A stretch of DNA of 13,290 bases, taken from NCBI GenBank assembly GCA_021106665.1, contig JAIOTR010000381.1, positions 1-13,290 on the forward strand, in the 5' to 3' direction. Position numbers and translations under genes: made by a program. The notes under the pieces are model-generated. The model was not told where the DNA came from. It did not search any database and saw nothing but the letters and a program-made list of their open reading frames with translations. This document shows, in pieces, positions 1 through 8,030 of this stretch (its first letter is position 1; each line of letters starts with the position of its first letter). Origin of the DNA: Bacteroidales bacterium (GTDB lineage Bacteria; Bacteroidota; Bacteroidia; Bacteroidales; JAADJA01).

Positions 1-1718
1 ATACGAACCTTCTGACAAATTCTGATTTTCTTACCGGAGCTTTTCCTGCTGAGTATGGAAATGCGTTGGCCGGTGTATTTGATCTTAAATTACGAAATGG
101 CAATACCGATAAAAGGGAATATTGGGCCCAACTGGGATTTAATGGTTTGGAAGTAGGTACTGAAGGGCCGATCTCGAAAAAATCGGGATCTTCTTACCTC
201 GCTGCCTACAGGTATTCTTTTATCGATATACTGGAACGAATGGGAGTGAATTTTAAAGAAACTGCCCAATACCAGGACCTGACTTTTAAGGTAAATTTCC
301 CAACAAAAAAAATGGGTAGCTTTAGTATATTTGGGATTGGTGGTATAAGTAAAATTAAAATCCTGGACTCCAAACTTGATCAAAGCGAATGGACTTTCCC
401 TACACATGGTGAAGATGTAAATACGGGTTCTTCTATCGGAACATTTGGAGTATCAAACCATTATTTTATAAATGAAACTACCAGGTTGAAAACATCTATT
501 TCTATTGTTGGATCTGTAGTCGACACAAGGATCGATACTTTCAGTGTCAGCGATACGAATCATTTTTTATGGGCAGGGGAAAGATCATCGGAAATCAAGT
601 ATGCTATATCCAGTTCGTTGAGCAAAAAGATAGATATTAAAAACAGCATGAGTGTTGGGGTTTTTTATGATCTATATGATATAAATTATGCTGATAGTAG
701 TTTTCACCATGGCGACTACAGAATTGATACCGATACCAGGAAAATGTTCAGTCTCTTGAGAGGATATGCGCAGTGGCAGCACAAATTCAGTAATTTATTC
801 GAGACTTATCTTGGATTACATTATCAGTATCTTTTCCTGAATTCAACAAGTTCACTCGAACCACGGGCCGGCTTGAAATGGAATATTAATACCAACCAAG
901 CCATAAATTTTGGAATCGGGCTGCATAGCCAGATGCAACCCAGGATGATGTATTTTGTTCAGTCAGTCAATCCTGAAGGAGAATTGAATAATATGAATAT
1001 GGGATTATCAAAGAGTTTGCACCTGATACTCGGCTACAACTGTTTGATTTCCGAATACCTGAGATTTAAAGCGGAAGCCTACTACCAGTATCTCTACAAT
1101 ATTCCTGTTAGCAAGGATATTCCACAATATTCTATTCTGAATGAGGGAACTGAGTATTATGTTGACCGGCAAACCAATTTAGTGAACAAGGGAACCGGAA
1201 ACAATTACGGCATTGAGTTGACTTTTGAAAAGTTCATCCATAAAAATTACTTTTTTTTGTTTACGACTTCATTATTTGAATCTGACTATAAAGGCTATGA
1301 CGGTATTAACAGAAGCACATCTTTCAACGGGAATTATGTTTTGAATGCAGTTGGAGGTTATGAACTTCCGCTTGGTAAGAAAAAAACCAGGGTGTTAATA
1401 TTTGGTTTAAGGTTTACGTGGGCAGGGGGCAGGCCTTATGTTCCATATGACCAGAATGCGACCAGGGAACAGCATGAAGTCGTTTATAATTGGAATGATG
1501 CCTATAACCAAAGGTACGATGATTACACCAGGGCCAGTTTCAGGATTGGAATGCGGCGAAATGAAAAAAAGTTCGGTATCGAATTTGCGATTGACCTTCA
1601 ATATCGTGCTAATTATACCTATGTTTATCTTTACAGGATAGATGTTGTAACAGGAGATATTTATAAAACTTATAAGATGGGATTTTATCCTTCAGGCAAT
1701 TGGAAGATCAATTTTTAA
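1..1718 (+). CDS. TonB-dependent outer-membrane receptor, C-terminal part (5' end outside window)
   Basis: The frame is open from the window edge (first full codon at 3), so the start lies upstream; the TTG at 66 is not a credible start. About 571 codons are visible. The first residues (…GAFPAEYGNALAGVFDLKL…) look like the end of a TonB-receptor plug domain, the part that closes the barrel. The rest is a long series of amphipathic, aromatic-rich beta strands with short turns and longer polar loops, as in a 22-strand barrel. It ends in Phe (…GNWKINF), the usual C-terminal signal for BAM-dependent insertion. Such receptors import siderophores, vitamins or glycans using TonB-ExbBD energy. The substrate cannot be read from this part, and no SusD-like gene follows. 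The next gene starts about 97 nt downstream. The family call is fairly sure; the ligand is unknown. Confidence 0.85.
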   Translation, partial: TNLLTNSDFLTGAFPAEYGNALAGVFDLKLRNGNTDKREYWAQLGFNGLEVGTEGPISKKSGSSYLAAYRYSFIDILERMGVNFKETAQYQDLTFKVNFPTKKMGSFSIFGIGGISKIKILDSKLDQSEWTFPTHGEDVNTGSSIGTFGVSNHYFINETTRLKTSISIVGSVVDTRIDTFSVSDTNHFLWAGERSSEIKYAISSSLSKKIDIKNSMSVGVFYDLYDINYADSSFHHGDYRIDTDTRKMFSLLRGYAQWQHKFSNLFETYLGLHYQYLFLNSTSSLEPRAGLKWNINTNQAINFGIGLHSQMQPRMMYFVQSVNPEGELNNMNMGLSKSLHLILGYNCLISEYLRFKAEAYYQYLYNIPVSKDIPQYSILNEGTEYYVDRQTNLVNKGTGNNYGIELTFEKFIHKNYFFLFTTSLFESDYKGYDGINRSTSFNGNYVLNAVGGYELPLGKKKTRVLIFGLRFTWAGGRPYVPYDQNATREQHEVVYNWNDAYNQRYDDYTRASFRIGMRRNEKKFGIEFAIDLQYRANYTYVYLYRIDVVTGDIYKTYKMGFYPSGNWKINF

Positions 1719-1814
1719 TGGAATAAGCATAATATAATTTGAAAAGTTGATTTATTTGTTTTAATTTTACCCTCAGCTTAGAGTTAACCTTAATGTTTAA
1801 TTAAATAAAAAAAA

Positions 1815-2435
1815 ATGAAAAAAGTAAATTTTATCTTAATCGGATTTCTGTTAATCGGTTTATCCGCAATGACATCAGCACAGAAAATCAAATTGATATC
1901 TGGCTCATGTGACTTTATGAAAGGAATAAGTGAACTTAACTTGGAGTATGATTACAGCGATTTTGGAGTTGGGAAATTTGAGGACGAGGCTGATTATGTT
2001 GCAAAAAAGAAAAAAGAGTATAATGAAGATGAGCCGGGCAGGGGTGATACATGGGAAAAAGCATGGATAGCGGATAGAAGCGGTAGATATGAAGTACGAT
2101 TTGAAGAAGAAATGAATAACCAATTTGAGAAAAGAAAAATAGCTATTAAGGCCGGCAAAAATTTAGATGCCCAATACACTTTAATATTTAAAACAACTTT
2201 TACAGAACCTGGATATAATATATATATTTCAAGACAGAATGCATACATTGACGGTGAAGCAATTTTTGTTGAATCGGCGAATCCTGATAACGTGTTAGCC
2301 AAAATACACATTGATAATTCTCCTGGTCGGGGTGTAACGGGATATGATTTTGACACAGGGTACAGGATTCAGGAAGCATATGCCAAAGCAGGTAAAGAGT
2401 TGGTTTATTTTATTTGGAAAAAATATCTTAAATAG
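1815..2435 (+). CDS. Secreted protein of unknown function (conserved-looking Bacteroidota family)
   Basis: 206 residues. A clear signal peptide occupies residues 1-22 (MKK, hydrophobic core, SA|Q cleavage), so the mature protein starts with Gln and should be periplasmic or exported. The mature part starts with a GSCDFMKG segment, followed by a YDYSDFGVGKF stretch and a charged Lys/Glu-rich region (about 55-75). A beta-rich second half and an aromatic, basic C-terminus (…YFIWKKYLK) follow. I recall similar uncharacterised proteins in Bacteroides-like genomes but know no function. A fold like the DUF4136/DUF4410 periplasmic proteins is possible but unproven. The ATG follows a run of A residues with no Shine-Dalgarno site, typical of the phylum. 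It appears to be a single-gene unit ending at the terminator at 2462-2494. Confidence 0.75.
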   Translation: MKKVNFILIGFLLIGLSAMTSAQKIKLISGSCDFMKGISELNLEYDYSDFGVGKFEDEADYVAKKKKEYNEDEPGRGDTWEKAWIADRSGRYEVRFEEEMNNQFEKRKIAIKAGKNLDAQYTLIFKTTFTEPGYNIYISRQNAYIDGEAIFVESANPDNVLAKIHIDNSPGRGVTGYDFDTGYRIQEAYAKAGKELVYFIWKKYLK

Positions 2436-2461
2436 GATTATAGCCTAATAACTTATTAAAG

Positions 2462-2494
2462 CGGTTGTTTATATTTTTAACAACCGTTTTTTTT
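2462..2494 (+). terminator. Rho-independent terminator after the 1815-2435 gene
   Basis: An 8-bp perfect stem (CGGTTGTT at 2462-2469 with AACAACCG at 2479-2486) encloses a 9-nt loop and is followed by eight T residues (2487-2494). It lies 27 nt after the stop codon. This is the classic intrinsic terminator layout and separates this gene from the next one. Confidence 0.9.
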
Positions 2495-2513
2495 ATAACT
2501 CAAACCTTATCTA

Positions 2514-2541
2514 TTGCAGCTTTAGAAACGCTATAGATTTA
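2514..2541 (+). promoter_or_regulatory. Possible Bacteroidota-type promoter for the 2572 gene
   Basis: TTG (2514-2516), a 17-nt spacer, then TAGATTTA (2534-2541), one mismatch from the TAnnTTTG -7 box used by the phylum's primary sigma factor. Transcription would start near 2548 and leave a leader of about 24 nt. It lies between the upstream terminator and the gene, where a promoter is expected. The DNA is very AT-rich, so chance matches are common. Confidence 0.3.
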
Positions 2542-2571
2542 TTTTATTTACTTTTATAGTAAAATTCAAAA

Positions 2572-3177
2572 ATGATGACAGTTAAAAATTTAGTATTGGG
2601 ATTAATTATTATTAATTCCTTAACACTTTTTGGACAAAACCAGATAACAACTAGCCAGGAAAATATTGAGATTTTAAATTGTGATAAATTAAAATATGGT
2701 CTTTATCATTCTTTTACAGAGTTTAAAAATAATGATCCAACTGATACAAATTTTATTATAAAACTTGAAATGAGGTTGCCTGTAGAACAACAATATGGGT
2801 ATGGGAATGAACAAAAATCATTTATTTATGATGAAAATGGAAAACCTGTCGAAATGGATAAACCATTATGGGGATTTTGTGATGGAGAAAAAGTATTCAT
2901 ATATAGTAATCATATGTATTTTGAAATTATTACTCTTGGTAAATTTTGTGTATTCACCATTGAAGATTATAAAAGGATGAGAGGTCGTTATAAAACCAGG
3001 GATTATTTTTTTGATATTAATACAGGTGAAGTATTTGAATTGAATTCAGAAAATTTAATAAAAATGGTTTTACATAATGATCCAATACTATTGGAGGAAT
3101 TTAATAATGACCGTGCGAAAAATTCAATGATGCATTGGTATGTCAATGAGATAAATTCAAAATACAATAACCAGTAA
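2572..3177 (+). CDS. Secreted protein of unknown function with a GLYHSFTEFKNNDPT motif
   Basis: 201 residues. The signal peptide is residues 1-21 (MMTVKN, hydrophobic core, LFG|Q). The mature protein has the motif LKYGLYHSFTEFKNNDPT, then a middle part about an enclosed aromatic core (…MYFEIITLGKFCVFT…), a segment resembling 'DYFFDINTGEVFELN', and a charged helical tail. I recall a widespread Bacteroidota group of proteins with this 'G-(I/L)-Y-x-S-F-x-E-F-x-N-N' signature and no known function. No catalytic residues stand out. By eye the gene is more AT-rich than its neighbours, which may mean weaker codon selection or later acquisition. It is bounded by terminators on both sides and so is probably transcribed alone. 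Confidence 0.72.
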   Translation: MMTVKNLVLGLIIINSLTLFGQNQITTSQENIEILNCDKLKYGLYHSFTEFKNNDPTDTNFIIKLEMRLPVEQQYGYGNEQKSFIYDENGKPVEMDKPLWGFCDGEKVFIYSNHMYFEIITLGKFCVFTIEDYKRMRGRYKTRDYFFDINTGEVFELNSENLIKMVLHNDPILLEEFNNDRAKNSMMHWYVNEINSKYNNQ

Positions 3178-3234
3178 GTCCTAAATATTAGTGATATAAA
3201 ATTTAATTTTTCTGGACAAGCTTTCGACCATGAA

Positions 3235-3268
3235 AAAAAGCTCTGGGTTCTTGAACTCAGAGCTTTTT
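3235..3268. terminator. Bidirectional intrinsic terminator between convergent genes
   Basis: A long hairpin: AAAAAGCTCTG… pairs with …CAGAGCTTTTT, continuing inward through one G-T wobble and the GTT/AAC pairs to a 4-nt loop around 3250-3253. It has an A run on the left and a T run on the right, so it can terminate transcripts from both sides. It lies 57 nt after the plus-strand stop at 3177 and 43 nt beyond the minus-strand stop at 3312, closing both units. Confidence 0.9.
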
Positions 3269-3311
3269 CTTTTATTGGCTTATAGTGTAATTCTTACGGA
3301 CAAATTATATC

Positions 3312-4142
3312 CTACAGGTTTTCATCCCAGCATCTCCAGTTGGGATCGCCGAAATGAAGCTCATCACTTACCCTGCCGTTTTTTATAGTTCTGTTCCACT
3401 CTATGTCGGTCAGGTTGTTATTATTCGCGTTGTAAATAGTGTAATATGTATCATAAGGGACGCTATTATTAACTCCATATAATATATATCCACCATTTCC
3501 AGGGGCACCGGGTTTTACATTGGTGTATTTAATATCGGCTTCTCCGGTAGTCACATCCCTGTTCCATTCTATTTGCAGAAACTCATTTGGATTATTTGGA
3601 TTTTCATTCAAATGCCATTCACCCGCTGTATTGGTTGAATTGGAAGATCCGGAAAACCACAGGAAGTCATTATAGACATTTGTTTTCGAAATGTACATTT
3701 CCCAATATATTCCGTTTGCATCCAGCGAACCCCTTAATTCGGCCAGGTGAATTGCTCCACCGGCAACGAAATTATATGACCAGACCCAGGCGTTGAGACC
3801 CGGATCCCAAACTCCCTGGTGATTGAATGATTCATAAAATGCTGCTACAGGTACTACCAGAGTTATTGTGAGTACAGCATTCCAAACAGCTACATTTGTT
3901 GCTGCCCACCACCAATTTTGGTAGGTGTATGCATACCCGCTTTTATGCTTGGTTGTATCATCATCCGGGAAATCTGAAAAGTCCATTACAAATGAGGAGG
4001 TTGGTGGCAGTTCAGGTGCCGGTGCCGGTTCCACATTGCTTTCTTCATCTTTATTACATCCCGTTGGGATAATTGCTATTATCAATAGAATTACCAGAGA
4101 GTAGCGCTTTAATTGACTGAATAAAAGATTTTTTGTTTTCAT
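3312..4142 (-). CDS. Predicted surface lipoprotein of unknown function, downstream of the chaperone-usher-like genes
   Basis: 276 residues from the ATG at 4142. The frame extends to a TTG at 4163, but the ATG places Lys residues directly before the hydrophobic core and is preferred. A lipoprotein signal runs to Cys29 (…IIPTGC). The next residues are NKDEES, an acidic cluster like the lipoprotein export signal that sends Bacteroidota lipoproteins to the outside. A Pro-rich linker (about 38-48) leads into a domain rich in Trp, Tyr and Asn. Two similar segments begin IEWNR (near 191 and 247), suggesting a small internal duplication. It starts 193 nt after the usher-like gene on the same strand, with no clear terminator between, so co-transcription is possible; the shared terminator lies after it. 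Fibre anchor or tip is one possibility, an unrelated lipoprotein another. No domain was recognised. Confidence 0.75.
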   Translation of the reverse strand: MKTKNLLFSQLKRYSLVILLIIAIIPTGCNKDEESNVEPAPAPELPPTSSFVMDFSDFPDDDTTKHKSGYAYTYQNWWWAATNVAVWNAVLTITLVVPVAAFYESFNHQGVWDPGLNAWVWSYNFVAGGAIHLAELRGSLDANGIYWEMYISKTNVYNDFLWFSGSSNSTNTAGEWHLNENPNNPNEFLQIEWNRDVTTGEADIKYTNVKPGAPGNGGYILYGVNNSVPYDTYYTIYNANNNNLTDIEWNRTIKNGRVSDELHFGDPNWRCWDENL

Positions 4143-4285
4143 AACATGTGTATTTATTACCAATTAATTTTCTTTATTGTTGTTTTACGATCATATTGTT
4201 TTTAGTGTTTGATATAAATACACTTATTAAACAAAATACCCCTATCCGATGTTATAAAAAAAACTAAGAAAATTTGAGTAATATT

Positions 4286-4334
4286 CCCTAAAGCGTTGAT
4301 TTTAAAAGAAAATCGACAGAACTTTAAATTAGGG
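4286..4334 (-). other. Nested stem-loop just after the usher-like gene
   Basis: An outer stem CCCTAA/TTAGGG (4286-4291 with 4329-4334) encloses an inner stem GATTTT/AAAATC (4298-4303 with 4309-4314, 5-nt loop). It begins one base after the stop codon of the usher-like gene. On the minus strand no U tract follows directly, so it does not look like a full terminator. It could protect the 3' end of the mRNA or cause partial readthrough into the lipoprotein gene. Weak evidence: the stems are short and AT-rich. Confidence 0.3.
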
Positions 4335-4335
4335 A

Positions 4336-7332
4336 TTATTCATCAATTTCTTCCCCGTTATCGTCGAAACGTTTAATTTTAACTTTTCTTTTCTTCTCAA
4401 GTATATGGAAAGTAATAAACAGGTTGTCAACCTGTCCGGTAAGATCTACTTTATAATTATTTTGTACTAAATAATACCTGCCATTCAGGATATTTTCATC
4501 CAGCGAAATGGTATATTCACCAAAGGGCATGTAAAACTCAAATCCACCATCCGAGCCGGTGAGTGTATTAAATGTATGTCCGTTAGTTGCCGAAATTTTT
4601 ATTCCTGAAATATCTAATTTTTTATCCTCCATTGGTTTTAAATCCTCCTGATCGATATATACACTACCATATATCTTAACACCTTTTACAAATGGAATAT
4701 TAATTAGTTCGTCCTTAAATATTTTTAACGAATCATTGATCATCGGAAACCATCCTTTTAAGTTCTCAAGCGAGAGAACAGAATATTCAAAGTTTCCCGG
4801 ATCGGCATTTTTTAAAGAAGCCCGTCCGTTACTTTTTGTTATTATACTCCAATCGCCAACCTGTATCACAATATTTCCTAATCCCGGTTCATCCTCATCC
4901 TGGACATTATTTCCATTCAGATCATAAAATGCCACAAAACTCATATTTGCATACCGATTATATGTGGTTGGAATTGGAATTCCAAAATCTTTTTTAACAC
5001 CCACGCTCACAAGGAAATTGTCATGTGAGTAACGCTGAAATTCCCAATCTTCATAACCGACGTATGATGGAAGGTCATTATAATTGGTCGAGAATTTTGA
5101 TGAGTAGTATGTATATGCCGGATTTATGCTGATCCTCCAACCTGAATTTGTAAAGTAATAAAGTTCCGGGCTGATATTTACAGAATGATGATTATTCATA
5201 TTGACATAGCCATAACTTACCATTGATTGTAACACTAAATGGCGGTTTTTAAATAAGTATTGATGAATGAGGGATACCCTTACATTTTGAGGTATAATGT
5301 TATTTTGCTCTTTGTAGTGTACCATGGCCGGTGAATATGGGCCGTAGTTATAAAATCCTGTAAAACTGAAATTGTGATACCTGATCATGGTATTCAACTT
5401 ACAAACGAATTGACTTTTACTGTCAGGTTCGTTTACAATTCTACTCATCCCCAACATTGAATTGAAAGACATTTGCAGGTTCCGGGTAATATCGTATTTA
5501 CTGTAAGCCAAATTGAGCCCCGTTACATGGAAATTATAACCATATCCGTATTTAATATCATAAAAAATACCAGGCTTCAGATTTGGAAAATACCTGGCCG
5601 AATGAAGATTTAATGAATTGAAGAAATAGTAATTTTTATTATATCCTGCGATATAATTATAGTGATCTTTATCATATCGATAGTGATTATAATTATTGAT
5701 CATTGAAAGTTCAAAATCTTTAGTTATACTCACACGCGACCGGTGATTGGCAAACCATCTTTCAAATCCATAAGAACCAAAACCTTTAGATGTGTATGAA
5801 CCTCTTAAGTTTAACTTCCATCTTCTTTCAAAAAAGTTGCTGGTATAACCGGCTCCAACAAGATAACCTTGCTTATTGAACCTATTATTTGGATCAGCAT
5901 AGTGCTGCCGGTTACTTAATGCTCCAGTAAAGGTAATGGTATGCTTTTGTTTGAGCCTGAGTTTGGGTGCTACAGAAATTACATCCGTAATGATATCTGC
6001 GGAATAGTGATGGCTATGCGAGTATTGGGTCAGGTTGGTGAAATTGTCCAATTCTAACCTGTGATGAAGTCCCCATGATTCGAGTCTTGGTTTTTCAAAA
6101 ATATAAGGTGACCTTACATAATAACCGCCTCCCCATTGGTTCGGCAGGAATTTTATCTCACCTTTTGCACCTTTACCACTACTCTGAACACCAAGTGCGC
6201 CACCATTTACATTACCAATTTGAAAGCTTTTATTATTGTCAAAATAGCCTATATACCAGGGGATGTTTTTAATATAATTTTCACCATAGAAATTTGATTG
6301 CGATGAAAAATACATACTGGTGTTGTAGAAGAGATTTCCACCATTGTTAAAACTCTTCTGGCCACGTAAATGTAAACTGGAAAATACCACATCATCCAAC
6401 AGGTTTGTTACCCTTAAGTAAGCAGATAATGGCAAAACATCGCTTCCAAAGGGATTGACCTTTTTTTCACTCTGAAGTTTTATAAAATCAATTTTTGTAT
6501 TTCGGCTTGTATTACTATGATTGATCCTTCGGGGTTCCTCTGAGTGAAAAAACAAACTGAAATGCTTTTCTTCATTGAGGGATTCAGGATTGTAATTTTC
6601 AATATCTATATTTTTAAAATTTCTTTGGCCTTCAGTATATTTTACCCGGTACGAGAGTGTTGTATCTTCTTCTGGTTCCAGTGAAAAATCCCATTTGTTC
6701 ACTTTTTGGGGCTTGTCATTTGAATCCATTACGATTAAACTGCTCTTGATATTGGACATGGTCATCAACAGGTCTTGCTTCTCATTTCCGGTGTTGATAA
6801 GGCTTAAGTCGAAACCGGCTGTATTTTCGTCATTTTTAAAATATATCCTTTGATCGGGGTTGGCTATCATATCCCATCGACTTATTCGTTCAGTTGAGGC
6901 AAAAAAGTATGCACCTGCTATTTGTTCCCTGTTTTCGTTTTCAATAAATGCATTGATGTAATACTTGGTATCTCCTTTCATCATTGCTGCTGGAATAATT
7001 CTTACAGGAATAAAAATGGAATCATTATCAGGAATTGCATACATTCGATTGGAAATAAAAAGTGTTTTCCATAAAGGGGGTTGGTTCAGGCTAATATATA
7101 CTTTGAGGGAATCACTGCTTGTGTTTTTTATTTTTAAAACGTTTGAAATGATCTCCCCTTTAACTATTTCAATTTCTTCGTTTACAAATGATATTTCGAT
7201 GGAATGGGTTGTTGCTCCTTTAATAAAGAATGTGTTTACTTGTGCATGGGAAGATAAGCTGAATGATAACAGTAATATGAGGCATGCTAAGGCCGGAAAT
7301 ATCTTACTAATATGTAATTTGCTTTTATTCAT
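4336..7332 (-). CDS. Usher-like outer-membrane beta-barrel protein with Ig-like N-terminus and SdrD/Cna-B-like C-terminal domains
   Basis: 998 residues. The signal peptide is residues 1-30 (SHA|Q). Residues about 31-145 and 150-270 are two beta-sandwich-like regions resembling Ig/NEW3-type domains. Residues about 290-795 form a long series of alternating, Tyr/Phe/Asn-rich amphipathic strands, fitting a large outer-membrane barrel. From about 797 an SdrD B-like module appears (AFYDLNGN…D-E-D-E-P-G-L-G), with the Ca-loop pattern D804-x-N-G-N…D812. From about 885 a second carboxypeptidase-regulatory/Cna-B-like module (IYGSVYID…SGIKISA…GSDGGFEF) follows, then a basic-acidic tail. Classical FimD-type ushers also combine an N-terminal domain, a barrel of about 500 residues and two C-terminal domains. 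Here no plug domain could be identified, so usher function is inferred mainly from architecture and context. It starts 8 nt after the second subunit gene, so the two are translated from one mRNA. Alternatives are another secretion or adhesion barrel. Confidence 0.7.
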   Translation of the reverse strand: MNKSKLHISKIFPALACLILLLSFSLSSHAQVNTFFIKGATTHSIEISFVNEEIEIVKGEIISNVLKIKNTSSDSLKVYISLNQPPLWKTLFISNRMYAIPDNDSIFIPVRIIPAAMMKGDTKYYINAFIENENREQIAGAYFFASTERISRWDMIANPDQRIYFKNDENTAGFDLSLINTGNEKQDLLMTMSNIKSSLIVMDSNDKPQKVNKWDFSLEPEEDTTLSYRVKYTEGQRNFKNIDIENYNPESLNEEKHFSLFFHSEEPRRINHSNTSRNTKIDFIKLQSEKKVNPFGSDVLPLSAYLRVTNLLDDVVFSSLHLRGQKSFNNGGNLFYNTSMYFSSQSNFYGENYIKNIPWYIGYFDNNKSFQIGNVNGGALGVQSSGKGAKGEIKFLPNQWGGGYYVRSPYIFEKPRLESWGLHHRLELDNFTNLTQYSHSHHYSADIITDVISVAPKLRLKQKHTITFTGALSNRQHYADPNNRFNKQGYLVGAGYTSNFFERRWKLNLRGSYTSKGFGSYGFERWFANHRSRVSITKDFELSMINNYNHYRYDKDHYNYIAGYNKNYYFFNSLNLHSARYFPNLKPGIFYDIKYGYGYNFHVTGLNLAYSKYDITRNLQMSFNSMLGMSRIVNEPDSKSQFVCKLNTMIRYHNFSFTGFYNYGPYSPAMVHYKEQNNIIPQNVRVSLIHQYLFKNRHLVLQSMVSYGYVNMNNHHSVNISPELYYFTNSGWRISINPAYTYYSSKFSTNYNDLPSYVGYEDWEFQRYSHDNFLVSVGVKKDFGIPIPTTYNRYANMSFVAFYDLNGNNVQDEDEPGLGNIVIQVGDWSIITKSNGRASLKNADPGNFEYSVLSLENLKGWFPMINDSLKIFKDELINIPFVKGVKIYGSVYIDQEDLKPMEDKKLDISGIKISATNGHTFNTLTGSDGGFEFYMPFGEYTISLDENILNGRYYLVQNNYKVDLTGQVDNLFITFHILEKKRKVKIKRFDDNGEEIDE

Positions 7333-7340
7333 TCAAAATT

Positions 7341-7970
7341 TTATGGAACCTCAACCAATGCAAATTTTACCTGTAACTGATAGACTCCAGGATCAAAACC
7401 AAAATTTGGAACTATTCTAAAATCTATCTGAAAATGGAATTCATCATAGTTTATTAAGTAATTACCAGGACCATTCACATTTTTTTGGCATGATCCGGCA
7501 TTAACGCGAATTCCAGTATTTTCAATAATTTCAATAAAATCACCAGTTTGTATAAAATTCTGGTATATTCCATCAATAGGTGATGTATTACAAATATTGG
7601 TTACCCTCACTTTCAGGATATCAATTTTTGCCGGACTGGAACTGCCCGCTCCGTAAGTTGACAATGTTTCCCACTGATTTGCGCCCGTTCCTGATGAAGG
7701 ATTATTTTCAACCGACATGGTGAGCATCCATTTGCAATCAGGATTTGGCGGTGCCTGGTCATCAACTTTTACATTCACTTTAGCCGATCCGTGATAGGTA
7801 ATACCGGCGATGTATTTACTAAATGAATCAAATACATAATCAACATGTTCGCTGGTATTTGGAACGATCTCAACATCAGCACAAACAATTTGCGCCTTTG
7901 CACCAAGTATCCAGATCAGGCAGATAATTATTAGAAGTCCTTTACCTATTTTTATATTATTATAATTCAC
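7341..7970 (-). CDS. Pilin-like secreted subunit, second copy
   Basis: 209 residues. The signal peptide is residues 1-26 (GAKA|Q). The mature protein resembles the product of 8031-8822 in three blocks: VDYVFDSFSKYIAGITYHGS near the start, a W-x(5)-YGAGS segment in the middle, and a C-terminal block with DFRIVPNFGFDPGVY followed by LVE-V-P. It is shorter because it lacks a Gly/Pro-rich insertion present in the other copy. The mature part has four Cys (VCADV, DCKW, ICNT, SCQK) that could form two disulfides. The 'PGVYxxxVxxxLVE' ending is like the last strand of chaperone-usher pilin subunits, which lack their own G strand. This protein probably acts as a minor, tip or adaptor subunit. It lies 8 nt before the usher-like gene and 60 nt after the first subunit gene, with a hairpin between. 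Homology to the neighbour is seen directly; pilin function is inferred. Confidence 0.68.
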   Translation of the reverse strand: MNYNNIKIGKGLLIIICLIWILGAKAQIVCADVEIVPNTSEHVDYVFDSFSKYIAGITYHGSAKVNVKVDDQAPPNPDCKWMLTMSVENNPSSGTGANQWETLSTYGAGSSSPAKIDILKVRVTNICNTSPIDGIYQNFIQTGDFIEIIENTGIRVNAGSCQKNVNGPGNYLINYDEFHFQIDFRIVPNFGFDPGVYQLQVKFALVEVP

Positions 7971-7990
7971 TAGCGTATTAAATTTTGTAA

Positions 7991-8024
7991 AAACAGGGAC
8001 GATGAAGAAACACCGTCCCCGTTT
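7991..8024 (-). promoter_or_regulatory. Intercistronic hairpin between the two subunit genes (attenuator or processing site)
   Basis: On the minus strand a GGGACG/CGTCCC stem (8014-8019 with 7996-8001) continues after one mismatch into AAAC/GTTT, with a 12-nt loop. The 3' side runs into a short U tract (GUUUUUAC). It begins 6 nt after the first subunit's stop codon. The strong GC stem with a short U tract looks like a leaky terminator or an mRNA-stabilising hairpin. Either would make the upstream subunit more abundant than the second subunit and the barrel protein, as expected for a major pilin. Confidence 0.65.
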
Positions 8025-8030
8025 ATAATT

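Noticed and set aside
38..42. The chaperone's SDDDD stretch (protein residues 38-42, DNA near 9829-9843) looks like the Bacteroides surface-lipoprotein export motif.
   Set aside because: There is no Cys before it, so it is not a lipoprotein; the acidic run is treated as a linker. The coordinates given here are residue numbers.
66..68. TTG at 66 as the start of the first gene.
   Set aside because: The frame is open upstream to the window edge with plug-domain-like residues, so the gene is cut by the window.
1740..1814. A promoter before the 1815 gene (TTTG with TAGAGTTA at about 20-nt spacing).
   Set aside because: The second box has two mismatches from TAnnTTTG; too weak in this AT-rich stretch to list.
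4143..4163. TTG start seven codons upstream for the lipoprotein gene.
   Set aside because: The ATG at 4142 gives a normal lipoprotein signal start (MKTK) and needs no extra residues.
7281..7290. A Cys in the signal peptide of the barrel protein (ALAC) as a lipobox.
   Set aside because: The hydrophobic core continues after the Cys and a normal SHA|Q signal peptidase I site follows, so lipidation is unlikely.
6965..7420. A 151-codon plus-strand frame opposite the start of the barrel gene and the end of the second subunit.
   Set aside because: It overlaps two well-supported genes on the other strand and shows no signal or family features.
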